Position numbers and translations under genes: made by a program. A stretch of DNA of 64,000 nt from Alphaproteobacteria bacterium (GTDB lineage: Bacteria; Pseudomonadota; Alphaproteobacteria; Bin95): contig JACKII010000002.1 in assembly GCA_020638555.1 (NCBI GenBank), forward strand, positions 62,001-126,000, in the 5' to 3' direction. Shown piece after piece: positions 25,160 through 32,620 of the stretch. The notes under the pieces were generated by a model that ran no database searches, was not told where the DNA came from, and saw only the letters and a list, made by a program, of their open reading frames with translations. Each line of letters begins with the position of its first letter. Within the stretch, counting starts at the first letter, position 1.

Positions 25160-26013
25160 TAATCGCCACTTCGAACTCCCCGGCGCTCTGCACGAAACCA
25201 CTCGTGGTCAGATCATGAACGTCGTTGCAGGCTTATCTCGCACACCCTCGGAGCGCCAGCACGCATTCGTCGCCATCCGCACAATGATGAACTGGTGCGT
25301 GGAGGCGGGGTTAATTGAAAGTTCGCCTGTGCCGCGTATCCGCCAACAGACCACCTCGAGGGAACGGGTGCTCAGCGACGAGGAGCTTGCGGCAGTTTAC
25401 CGACGAGCGCTTGAGACCCCGTATCCCTATGGCTCAATCATTCAGCTTCTCGTCTTGACGGGGCAGCGGCGGGGCGAGATTGCTGGTCTACGAAGGTCGT
25501 GGATCGAGGGTGACGTGCTCACCTTCCCAGCAGGGTTCACCAAGAACAAAAAGGAGCACCGACTCCCCCTGCCCCCGATGGCACGTCGGGTCATCGACGC
25601 GGTGCCGGACACCGGGGATCTACTCTTTCCCGCGCGCGGACGGGTCGAGAGACCCTTCAACGGCTGGGGCAAGTGCAAAGAGCGGTTTGACGCCGGTTTA
25701 TCATTCTCGGATTACACACTGCACGATCTGCGCAGGACATTTAGCTCGAACGTGGCTCGACTGCGTGTACCCATCCATGTGACTGAAAAAATCCTCAATC
25801 ATGCGTCGGGAACGATCGGAGGAATTGCTGCTGTTTACAATCGCCATTCTTACTTTGCTGAAATGAAAGAGGCGCTGCTGAGTCATGACGAATTCATCAG
25901 AAACGTATTTCAAGCCGATTCCGCCCTCTCTTCATTGTAATCAGAGGGTTAAGGGATGGAACTCCGCAGACGAAAACAATGAAATCAACCACCTATCTGG
26001 GTTACTACATTCT

Positions 26014-26496
26014 CTAGAGGCCACTTTGACCCTTCTCTAAGCGACGCCATCCATCTTCAGTGATCGAATAGTAATCAGGCGTATTCGCCGTGAAGATCAT
26101 TGGAGAGTGCCATTCAATATAGCCCCAATTCTTAAGTTCTTCGAGCCATCGTGGCGATCCAGTACCTGCAGGGAGGTTGAATTCCCGGGAACCTTGCCGG
26201 AAAATATGAAACAAAAACTGTTTCTGTTGATCTGATAATTTATCAAAAGGCCGGCTGACTCTAGGCCGACGCCGCTTAGTTGCTTGGTCAATACATTGAA
26301 ACAAGAGAAGAAAGAATGACAGGATACCAACGACGCCGATACCTGCCGCAACCTTATGTGGCAGTTCGCTAAATACAGGGGCCTCAAAAAAAACGAGCAA
26401 AAGGATAATGGCGGCTGTGACCGTTATGGCGGCAGCTACCCACCAAGCAATTTTGTGAATGGCCGTGAGCCAACCGCTGTCAGGGAGGCTTGTCAT
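26014..26496 (-). CDS. Two-helix membrane protein, SieB-like architecture
   Basis: 160 aa. Two transmembrane helices in the first half (IAWWVAAAITVTAAIILLLV and KVAAGIGVVGILSFFLLLF), then a basic linker (KRRRPRVSRPF) and a C-terminal winged-helix-like domain (LSDQQKQFLFHIFRQGS, then WLEELKNWGYIEWHS, ending DYYSITEDGWRRLEKG). This order matches the superinfection-exclusion protein B group, but the assignment rests on architecture and a few motif-like positions. It would lie in the inner membrane. It is divergent from the membrane protein/MBL pair and has AT-richer codons than the chromosome. Possible phage-exclusion role. Confidence 0.45.
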   Translation of the reverse strand: MTSLPDSGWLTAIHKIAWWVAAAITVTAAIILLLVFFEAPVFSELPHKVAAGIGVVGILSFFLLLFQCIDQATKRRRPRVSRPFDKLSDQQKQFLFHIFRQGSREFNLPAGTGSPRWLEELKNWGYIEWHSPMIFTANTPDYYSITEDGWRRLEKGQSGL

Positions 26497-26696
26497 GAGG
26501 AAATTTTAGCACGGAAATTTTCCGGGACCATGGGTCACGAATCTCCCGAAAAGGTGATATCATCCAAAGTTGCACATCTCCAATTCGCCTTGAGGAATAT
26601 GAGTCTAGCTATGTTGATCCAAAAAGCAACTCTCAGTCAATAAAAACCGCCTCCGATTACATCGCCGGAATTTGTATCAAGGTGTAAAATCACAAT

Positions 26697-27386
26697 ATGA
26701 AGAATAATTTTCCATTTACCAACTACGATTTCTACGCATATCTCACCAGTGGCGGGATGTTACTAGCCTTTTTAGATTATGTGTTCAACGACAGCAAGAT
26801 AATTAGTCTAAAGGAATGGTCTTTTATGCAAATTGTGCTCTCTATTGCATCTGCCTATATCTTAGGACATCTGATTGCATGGGCATCACAAGTGACCATA
26901 GAAATGTGTATTATGCGAAGGCTTCTGACCGCACCAAACCAGATCCAGCTTGGCTTTTCCACTCCGAACCTGATCGAACGTTGGCTAGGGCTAGCCGTTG
27001 GACGATACTATGAACCGTTCTCGGAACCCGCGCGCCATGCGATTGTTGCTCGCGCCGCTGCAGCATTGGACTTGGAGGCAGCCGAACTGCGAGATGCGGA
27101 GGCCGTATTCCAAGTGGCACACAATAAGGCCACGAGAACGGATCCGATTCGCCAACGCTCGGACGATTTTCGAAACCAGTATGGTCTATTTCGAAATATC
27201 ACCCTTGTCGGAATCGTAGCGACTATTATCTTATTATGGTCCGCCTGGTTTGGCTCTGGATCCGTACAGGATGGGTGGATTGTGATAATCGCCGCTAGCT
27301 TGACCATCGGAGCTTTTGTTCGGTTCGTTAAGTTCTACGCAAGTTTTTCAGCGGAAGTACTTAGATCATTATTGAGTAAGGAATAA
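26697..27386 (+). CDS. Membrane protein with central soluble domain, unknown family
   Basis: 229 aa. N-terminal helices around residues 15-27 and 44-65, a soluble helical region from about 75 to 155 (rich in Ala and Arg, EPARHAIVARAAAALDLEAA), then a pair of helices (LVGIVATIILLWSAWF and WIVIIAASLTIGAFVRFV). The C-terminus is basic. I do not recognise a family. The stop and the next ATG are separated by one base (TAATATG), so it forms a tight operon with the metallo-beta-lactamase-fold gene. That coupling suggests the two act together at the membrane. Confidence 0.7.
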   Translation: MKNNFPFTNYDFYAYLTSGGMLLAFLDYVFNDSKIISLKEWSFMQIVLSIASAYILGHLIAWASQVTIEMCIMRRLLTAPNQIQLGFSTPNLIERWLGLAVGRYYEPFSEPARHAIVARAAAALDLEAAELRDAEAVFQVAHNKATRTDPIRQRSDDFRNQYGLFRNITLVGIVATIILLWSAWFGSGSVQDGWIVIIAASLTIGAFVRFVKFYASFSAEVLRSLLSKE

Positions 27387-27387
27387 T

Positions 27388-28221
27388 ATGCGACTAACTA
27401 TATTCGATGTCGAACACGGGGCGTGTGCGCTGGTCCAATCCAATAATAGCGATTGCATTGCTCTCATAGATTGTGGAATTAATAGCACAACAGGCTGGAC
27501 TCCTGGTGAATATATACAGAATATTCTCGGAAAAAACACTATAGATTATCTATTTATTACAAACGCTGACCAAGATCATTATGCCAATTTGTCATCTCTT
27601 AGACAAAAAATCTATATTAGAACATTTACAAAGAATCCATCGCTTAATGCAGATGCTTTTGAAAGAATTAAACGGCAAGTTGGCCCTATGAGCGCTGATG
27701 CGCTGGCATACCAAGCTCTACTAAATAGTCACACCCATCCAGTTACTACCTCTTTCAATGATGGAATGGGAGGGATTACCGCCAAGACCTTCTATAATTC
27801 GTATCCGAAATTTTCAGACACTAATAATCTGAGCCTTGTCACATTTATAAACTATAATGGTTTCCAAATCCTATTTCCGGGTGATCTTGAAAGACCGGGG
27901 TGGCTGGAAATGTTGGCCAACCCTGAATTCAGACAAGAATTACAGAATACAACAATTCTAGTTGCATCTCATCATGGCAGGCAAAACGGTTATTGTGACG
28001 AACTTTTCTCCGGTTGGTCACCACAGGCTGTGGTAGTGTCAGATAAGCCAATTGTTCATAATACTCAGAACGTACCACAATATCAAAACTGCATCAGTGG
28101 TGATGGTATTAATGTCTACGGACAAAATCGAAGGAGAAGGGTTCTGACCACACGAAAAGATGGAGCTATTACATTTACGGTCAACGCATCAGGCAACTAC
28201 AACGTTCATACAAACACATAG
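27388..28221 (+). CDS. Metallo-beta-lactamase-fold hydrolase, ComEC-like
   Basis: 277 aa. Begins with the MBL strand pair (LTIFDVEHGACALVQS, CIALIDCG). The metal motif appears as ITNADQDHYANL, i.e. N59-x-D61-x-D63-H64, close to the SHPDxDH version seen in ComEC/Rec2-type domains but with Asn for the first His. Later ligands appear as FPGDLE and SHHGRQNGY. No signal peptide; soluble, though the preceding gene encodes a membrane partner. Likely activity is phosphodiester or nucleotide hydrolysis. AAGGAATA precedes the ATG. Codon use is AT-rich. Pairing with a membrane protein inside a mobile region suggests a conflict or defence module; no identical known system comes to mind. Confidence 0.75.
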   Translation: MRLTIFDVEHGACALVQSNNSDCIALIDCGINSTTGWTPGEYIQNILGKNTIDYLFITNADQDHYANLSSLRQKIYIRTFTKNPSLNADAFERIKRQVGPMSADALAYQALLNSHTHPVTTSFNDGMGGITAKTFYNSYPKFSDTNNLSLVTFINYNGFQILFPGDLERPGWLEMLANPEFRQELQNTTILVASHHGRQNGYCDELFSGWSPQAVVVSDKPIVHNTQNVPQYQNCISGDGINVYGQNRRRRVLTTRKDGAITFTVNASGNYNVHTNT

Positions 28222-28266
28222 CGTCAGTAACGACGACAAAATTTCGGATACACTTTTAATACGAAT

Positions 28267-29805
28267 TCAACTGAATATCAGAATCACAAATAAGCTTAAA
28301 GTTGGCATAATAGTTTTGCAAATAAGGTGAACGAATTCTCCGAACATATCCTTCACTTCAGTTCGAGAAGTGTTCCGATCTGGGTCACCATCGGAGACAC
28401 TGAAGATATTTTTGATCTCCAAAAGCCAATTATATGGCTCTAAATATACGTTTTCTGGACATACCGTCCGGTTCGAGAATGCATTTTCAACCATTCTGCG
28501 TTTTTCTGCTGGATTCGCTGAAATATAAAGCAAATTAAGGGTTTTCATGAGTTCGAGGAACTTTTGCATCTCCTCCGGCGAAAGGTCTTTTTTGCTACTA
28601 TTTTCAATTTCTTCGTAGAGTTGATTTAACTCCTGCATCAGTCCAGCCTTTCGCCGGTCGTAAGCATCTCGATCAATCGTTCCGTCGATGAGGAGGTCGG
28701 TGAGGCGATCCAGCCTGGTTTCAGTTTCTTCAATTTGCCGTTTCACAGAATGCAGCAGCATTGGCTGCTTGTCGCTTGCAATCCACCGAAGCCATGCAGC
28801 TTCGAGCTTGTTTGCGTCGTCATCGTTGAGGGTCAACGTCCCGAGCTTTTCAACGATCGCTGCCTCAAGACGATCCTCCCTGATTGTGGTCATTGGGCAG
28901 CCAGCCGTTTGGCACCGATAATATACGTTTCCTTTCTGTCGCTCTGGCGAGAGTGGCCCTGCGCATAACCCACACCGAAACAGCCCGCGATATAGATGGT
29001 TGTGGCGAGTGACCTTCTTCCCAGTTTTGCCAGCTTTCCGGTCTTGAATCCTACGGAAGGTCGATCGATCAATCAGCGGCTCATGGATCCCGTCGTACGT
29101 CTCGCCCGACCGTTTGATCTCGATCCTACCGCAATAGAAGGGATTTGCGAGGATGGTCTCCACGTTGTGCTGGCTGATGGGCAGGCCCGAGTGGTTTTTG
29201 AGCTCTCTCCTTATCAGATACCGGTGCAAAGACCTGATTGAATGCTCTCCGGCGGCGTAGGACAGCAGTGCATCGCGCACGATCGGTCCTTTCACGGGAC
29301 AGATGGTCTTCGGCTGCCCGCGGCCATTGTCCCGGTACCCAATCGGCGCTTTGAACGGATACAGGCCTTGCTTCAGACGGCCTTTGAGCCCCTTGATCGT
29401 CTCATCTCGCAGATTGCGGATATAATCGGCGGCAATTACCGCCTGGATATCAGCGGTTAGGCGTCCACCACGGGAGCGGAAATCCAAGCTCTCGGTCGCG
29501 AAGTAAACGTCGATGCCTTGGTCGGACAGCTCTCCGACGGTCGCCCAGTCCTTGAGGTTGCGGGCCGATCGATCGATCTTGTGCATCACAAGACCGCTGG
29601 CGGCCCCTTTGCGAAGCGCTGCCAACATCTGGTTAAATACCGGACGGCCTGACTTGGCGGCAGTTTCTTTCTCTTCGTACCAGCGGGTGATGTGGAGATG
29701 TTGGCGACTCGCAAAGGCCGTGATGGCATCTTTTTGTGCTTCGAGTGACACGCCCTCGCCCTGCTTCTGCGTGGACACTCGAATGTATCCAAAACACTGC
29801 TTCAT
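28267..29805 (-). CDS. Large serine recombinase
   Basis: 512 aa. N-terminal resolvase domain with the nucleophile S11 in FGYIRVSTQKQGEG and conserved MHKIDRSARNLKDW. The recombinase domain follows (PFKAPIGYRDNGRGQPKTI, NVETILANPFYCGRIEIKR), then a zinc ribbon (FRCGLCAGPLS and CQTAGCPM), then a long helical, coiled-coil region. It is about the size of phage and ICE large serine integrases. The C-terminus is shorter and more hydrophobic at the very end than usual. It overlaps the upstream 50-aa gene by ATGA. It is a second, different integrase inside the tRNA-Phe island and may have brought its own cargo. Confidence 0.93.
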   Translation of the reverse strand: MKQCFGYIRVSTQKQGEGVSLEAQKDAITAFASRQHLHITRWYEEKETAAKSGRPVFNQMLAALRKGAASGLVMHKIDRSARNLKDWATVGELSDQGIDVYFATESLDFRSRGGRLTADIQAVIAADYIRNLRDETIKGLKGRLKQGLYPFKAPIGYRDNGRGQPKTICPVKGPIVRDALLSYAAGEHSIRSLHRYLIRRELKNHSGLPISQHNVETILANPFYCGRIEIKRSGETYDGIHEPLIDRSTFRRIQDRKAGKTGKKVTRHNHLYRGLFRCGLCAGPLSPERQKGNVYYRCQTAGCPMTTIREDRLEAAIVEKLGTLTLNDDDANKLEAAWLRWIASDKQPMLLHSVKRQIEETETRLDRLTDLLIDGTIDRDAYDRRKAGLMQELNQLYEEIENSSKKDLSPEEMQKFLELMKTLNLLYISANPAEKRRMVENAFSNRTVCPENVYLEPYNWLLEIKNIFSVSDGDPDRNTSRTEVKDMFGEFVHLICKTIMPTLSLFVILIFS

Positions 29806-29954
29806 GGTCGCTTGTTTGAGGACTCTGAATCTACCAGATCCTCAGAATTTTGCGAATCACGCCACGGCCAAGTACCGTCGCGCTGCATGCGTTTGCAAAT
29901 CTCTTGGCAGAGTTTTAGGTGCGCTTCGAGGCGAGGATCCATTTCCATATCCAT
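29802..29954 (-). CDS. 50-aa protein coupled to the serine recombinase
   Basis: Starts MDMEMDPRLEAHLKLCQEIC and ends in a polar tail with SEDLVDSESS. It is acidic and helical, with no known family. The stop overlaps the recombinase start (ATGA). A diverged second copy of its first half begins at 35161 directly after the VirD4-like gene, showing that the native order in these elements was VirD4-like gene, this small gene, then recombinase. Its conserved position suggests a real gene, perhaps a recombination directionality or transfer accessory factor. Confidence 0.6.
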   Translation of the reverse strand: MDMEMDPRLEAHLKLCQEICKRMQRDGTWPWRDSQNSEDLVDSESSNKRP

Positions 29955-30012
29955 CAGTTTGCCGCCCTGGCTTGTTGTCCGCCACCACCCGGCGCGTGCA
30001 CGAATGCTGTCA
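29895..30012. repeat. Remnant of a VirD4-like gene 3' end plus small gene, copy 1
   Basis: Matches 35100-35217 over about 118 bp with scattered differences (TTCGAGGCGAGGATCCATTT is a shared block). On the minus strand it encodes the end of the VirD4-like ATPase and the start of the 50-aa protein. Upstream of 30012 the ATPase coding sequence is lost. From 30013 to 30215 I see no gene. Confidence 0.75.
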
Positions 30013-30503
30013 CATGATCCGTGCCGCCACATCGCAGCGGACAAACTAGAAATCGACCGTCGCGTCCAGCTTTTTCAAAGGATGGCCATGGGCCGACAAC
30101 TGCGCCAACCGATCCTCAAAATCCCAAAAGCCGGAATGCTGAGCCGTCGGTCAACTCCTCGATCCAAGGGCTCTATCAATTCAGAAAATCTTCCCTAGTT
30201 GTTTAGGCTTCAGCCTCATAGCCAATAGCAAATGATCGCTGCAATATGGACGGCTGCCAGTTATGAGCTTGCGAGCTTGTCGTACCGGGTTGCGATGCGG
30301 CAGAACATGCGCTCGATCGCGTTACGCGCACGATAGAGGAAAGGGCTGAACGGAGGCCGGAAGGCCCTGTTGCGCTTGGAAGGGATGTTGGGAACCGCAC
30401 CGGCGGCATAGACCAAGGAGCGGTTCAGGTCGCTGTCGTAGGCGCGGTCGGCCAACAGGTGGACGCCGGGCGGCAAATGCTCCAGCAATGGTTCCGCCGC
30501 CTA

Positions 30504-31434
30504 AGAGCCTGACCGAAAAGAGGTTGAGCGATATCAGTAGGTTGTGATTCACCGTCTTTGCGAAGAGATGGAGGATCAGGTGCCTTGGACCGATACCGCT
30601 CGGGTTGAGCATAGTCGTCGCACGTGTCGCTATCCAAGCGATATGCTGGATCAGGAATGGCGGCTGATTGCGCCGCTCTTGCCTCCGGCCAAGCTCGGTG
30701 GGCGGCCGCGGTCAGTCGACCTGCGCGAGGTGATGAATGCGATCCTCTATCTCGGGTCGAGCGGTTGTCAGTGGCGTGCGTTGCCGAAGGATTTTCCGCC
30801 GGTGAGCACGGTGCAGGGCTATTTCTACGCCTGGCGTGATCTGGGCCTGTTCGAGACGATCAACGGATTGCTGACAATGGCCGCCCGAGAGTTGGAAGGC
30901 CGGGAGGCCAGTCCCACCGCCGGCGTGATCGACAGTCAGAGCGTCAAGACCACCGAAAGCGGCGGGATTTCGGGGTATGACGCGGGCAAGAAGGTGAAGG
31001 GCCGCAAACGCCACATCCTGACCGACATCCTAGGATTGCTGCTGGTGATCCTCGTCCTTGGGGCCGATGTGCAGGACCGTGATGGCGCACCGGGGGTATT
31101 GAAGGCCGCCCGGTTCCGGTTCCCGTGGCTGCGCCATGTCTTTGCCGATGGCGGCTATGCCGGGGACAAGCTGAAACGGACCCTCAAGGGCAGTGGTGAG
31201 TGGACGATCGACATCATCCGAAGGAGCGCCACCGCCAAAGGCTTCGAGATCCTGCCACGCCGCTGGGTGGTCGAACGGACCTTCGCATGGCTCGGCCGCT
31301 GCCGGCGGTTGGCCAAAGACTGGGAGCGAACCATCGAAAGCGCCACCGCATGGGCCTATATCGCCAGCATCTGCCTCATGACCCGCCGTCTCGCAAGGTA
31401 TTGCTATTGCAGCTGAACTTTTGAATCAGGCTCT
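30504..31434 (+). mobile_element. IS5-family element with TA duplication, nested
   Basis: 931 bp bounded by inverted repeats AGAGCCTGACCGAAAAG and the complement of CTTTTGAATCAGGCTCT, flanked by TA on each side. It is inserted in the older IS5-family fragment and differs from the IS427-like pair in sequence and in having a single-frame transposase. Confidence 0.85.
30544..31416 (+). CDS. IS5-family transposase
   Basis: 290 aa in one frame. Insertion-element N-terminal domain (DQEWRLIAPLLPPAKLGGRP, SSGCQWRALPKDFPP) followed by the DDE core: first Asp in GVIDSQSVKTTESGG, second in VFADGGYAGDKL, Glu in WVVERTFAWLGRCRRL. Full length for the subgroup. The true start may be one of the internal Met residues (for instance before LDQEW), as the first 30 residues are not typical. 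Should be active. Confidence 0.9.
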   Translation: MIHRLCEEMEDQVPWTDTARVEHSRRTCRYPSDMLDQEWRLIAPLLPPAKLGGRPRSVDLREVMNAILYLGSSGCQWRALPKDFPPVSTVQGYFYAWRDLGLFETINGLLTMAARELEGREASPTAGVIDSQSVKTTESGGISGYDAGKKVKGRKRHILTDILGLLLVILVLGADVQDRDGAPGVLKAARFRFPWLRHVFADGGYAGDKLKRTLKGSGEWTIDIIRRSATAKGFEILPRRWVVERTFAWLGRCRRLAKDWERTIESATAWAYIASICLMTRRLARYCYCS

Positions 31435-31511
31435 TACAGTCCGCGCGCTGCCCGCCGGTCAGGCGGAATACCGGCGGACGACCACGCGCATCTGTCAGGG
31501 CGTGGAGCCTA

Positions 31512-32355
31512 GGCCGTGCACTCATAAACGGCCATTGGGGATTCCCAAAGGTGGACAAATCGGATTCAAGCGTGCTGGAGGAGGATTGTCCATGGCACGC
31601 TACGATCTCACGGATGCCGAGTGGTCGGTCATTCAGCCGGTTCTGCCCCAGAAGTCCCGCGGTGTTCCCCGTGTCGATGACCGGCGCGTTTTGAACGGCA
31701 TATTCTGGGTCTTGCGCTCCGGTGCGCCCTGGGCCGACCTTCCGGAGCGCTACGGCCCGGTTACGACCTGCTACAACCGTTTCCGCCGCTGGACCAAGGC
31801 GGGCATCTGGGACCAGATTATGGACGCGATCACAGATGCTTATGGTGACGGCATCAAGATGATCGACGGCACAAGTGTCCGCGTCCATCACTCGGCAGCG
31901 ACGTTAAAAAAAGCCACCCAGATCGTTGTCTCGGACGAAGCCGGGGTGGTCTTACAACGAAAATCCATGCTGTAGTCGATGGCCGTGGCCTGCCGGTGCG
32001 CCTCGCGATTTCGCCCGGCCAAATGCATGACGCCAGGGCGGCAGAGGATCTGCTATCCGCCATCGATTCCGGCGAGATGCTACTGGCCGACAAAGCCTAC
32101 GATGCCGACTGGATACGGGAGACGCTGTACGCTGCTGGAGCCTGGGCCAATATTCCCGCCAGGTCGAACCGGAAACACCCCATTTGCTTTAGCCCTGCCT
32201 TGTACCGGGAGCGTAACCTCATCGAGCGCTTCTTCAACAAACTCAAATATTTCCGTCGTATCGCAACCCGCTACGACAAGCTCGGCTCAACTTACCTCGC
32301 CATGATCAAGCTCGCGGCCATCCGCATCCGATTGCGCGTTTATGAGTCGACGGCC
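31512..32355 (+). mobile_element. IS5-family (IS427-like) element, copy 2, inverted
   Basis: 844 bp, the reverse complement of 24316-25159 as far as I compared. TA on both sides (31510-31511, 32356-32357). With copy 1 it brackets 6.35 kb in inverted orientation. Confidence 0.93.
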
Positions 32356-32358
32356 TAG
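31592..32358 (+). CDS. IS5-family transposase, two-frame (copy 2)
   Basis: Same frames as copy 1: MARYDLTDAEW start, -1 shift at CGAAAATCC near 31965, then the LADKAYDADW and LIERFFNKLKYFRR motifs. The stop TAG is made by the target TA plus the next chromosomal base. The 262 bp from here to 32620 are AT-rich without a recognisable gene and probably hold the promoter of the next gene. Confidence 0.88.
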
Positions 32359-32620
32359 TTCGGGGATGCACGGAGGCGTCCAAATCTTGCGGTATTTTGC
32401 TCTGGTGTTGAGTTGCAATACAACCTACTTTCAATAGAAGTTAAAATCAACTATTGGTACCATAATTGAAATCGCATTTCAGGTTTTGCATAAATTTCAA
32501 TATTATAGATCTGTATATAAAAGAACTATAAATTCGAAATATCCGCTTGAGGTTTCTGTCTAATGTCGCTAGCCTATCAATGAATGTCGTGCTTGGATTT
32601 GGGATGTATAGGGGGGTAGT

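Larger units (their letters stand above)
23961..25940 (+). pseudogene. Tyrosine integrase (P4 type), interrupted by an IS5-family element
   Basis: Exons 23961-24315 and 25162-25940. Removing the IS and one TA restores an uninterrupted 377-aa protein reading DYTRLLNRHFELPG across the junction. The N-terminal arm-binding domain starts MKLRLTDIAIKRLAFPETG, followed by YWDEATPGFGLRC. The catalytic domain has TGQRRGEIAGL (first Arg), HDLRRTFSS (HxxR), LNHASGT and AVYNRHSY with the nucleophilic Tyr. It belongs to the family that integrates islands into tRNA 3' ends, matching its position next to the tRNA-Phe fragment. As it stands it is inactive, so the island is probably not self-excising. Confidence 0.92.
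30216..31511 (-). pseudogene. Fragment of another IS5-family transposase, split by an IS
   Basis: The minus-strand frame reads LHALTDARGRPPVFRLTGGQ at 31437-31509 and resumes AAEPLLEHLPPGVHLLADRA at 30503, ending in a LAAVHIAAIICYWL-like terminus at 30216. The second catalytic Asp (LADRAYDSD) and the Glu (NAIERMF) are present; the 5' part is missing. A central YRRK-like segment is shortened and frames are disturbed. The piece is split by the IS at 30504-31434 and cut on the right by IS427-like copy 2. Confidence 0.8.
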
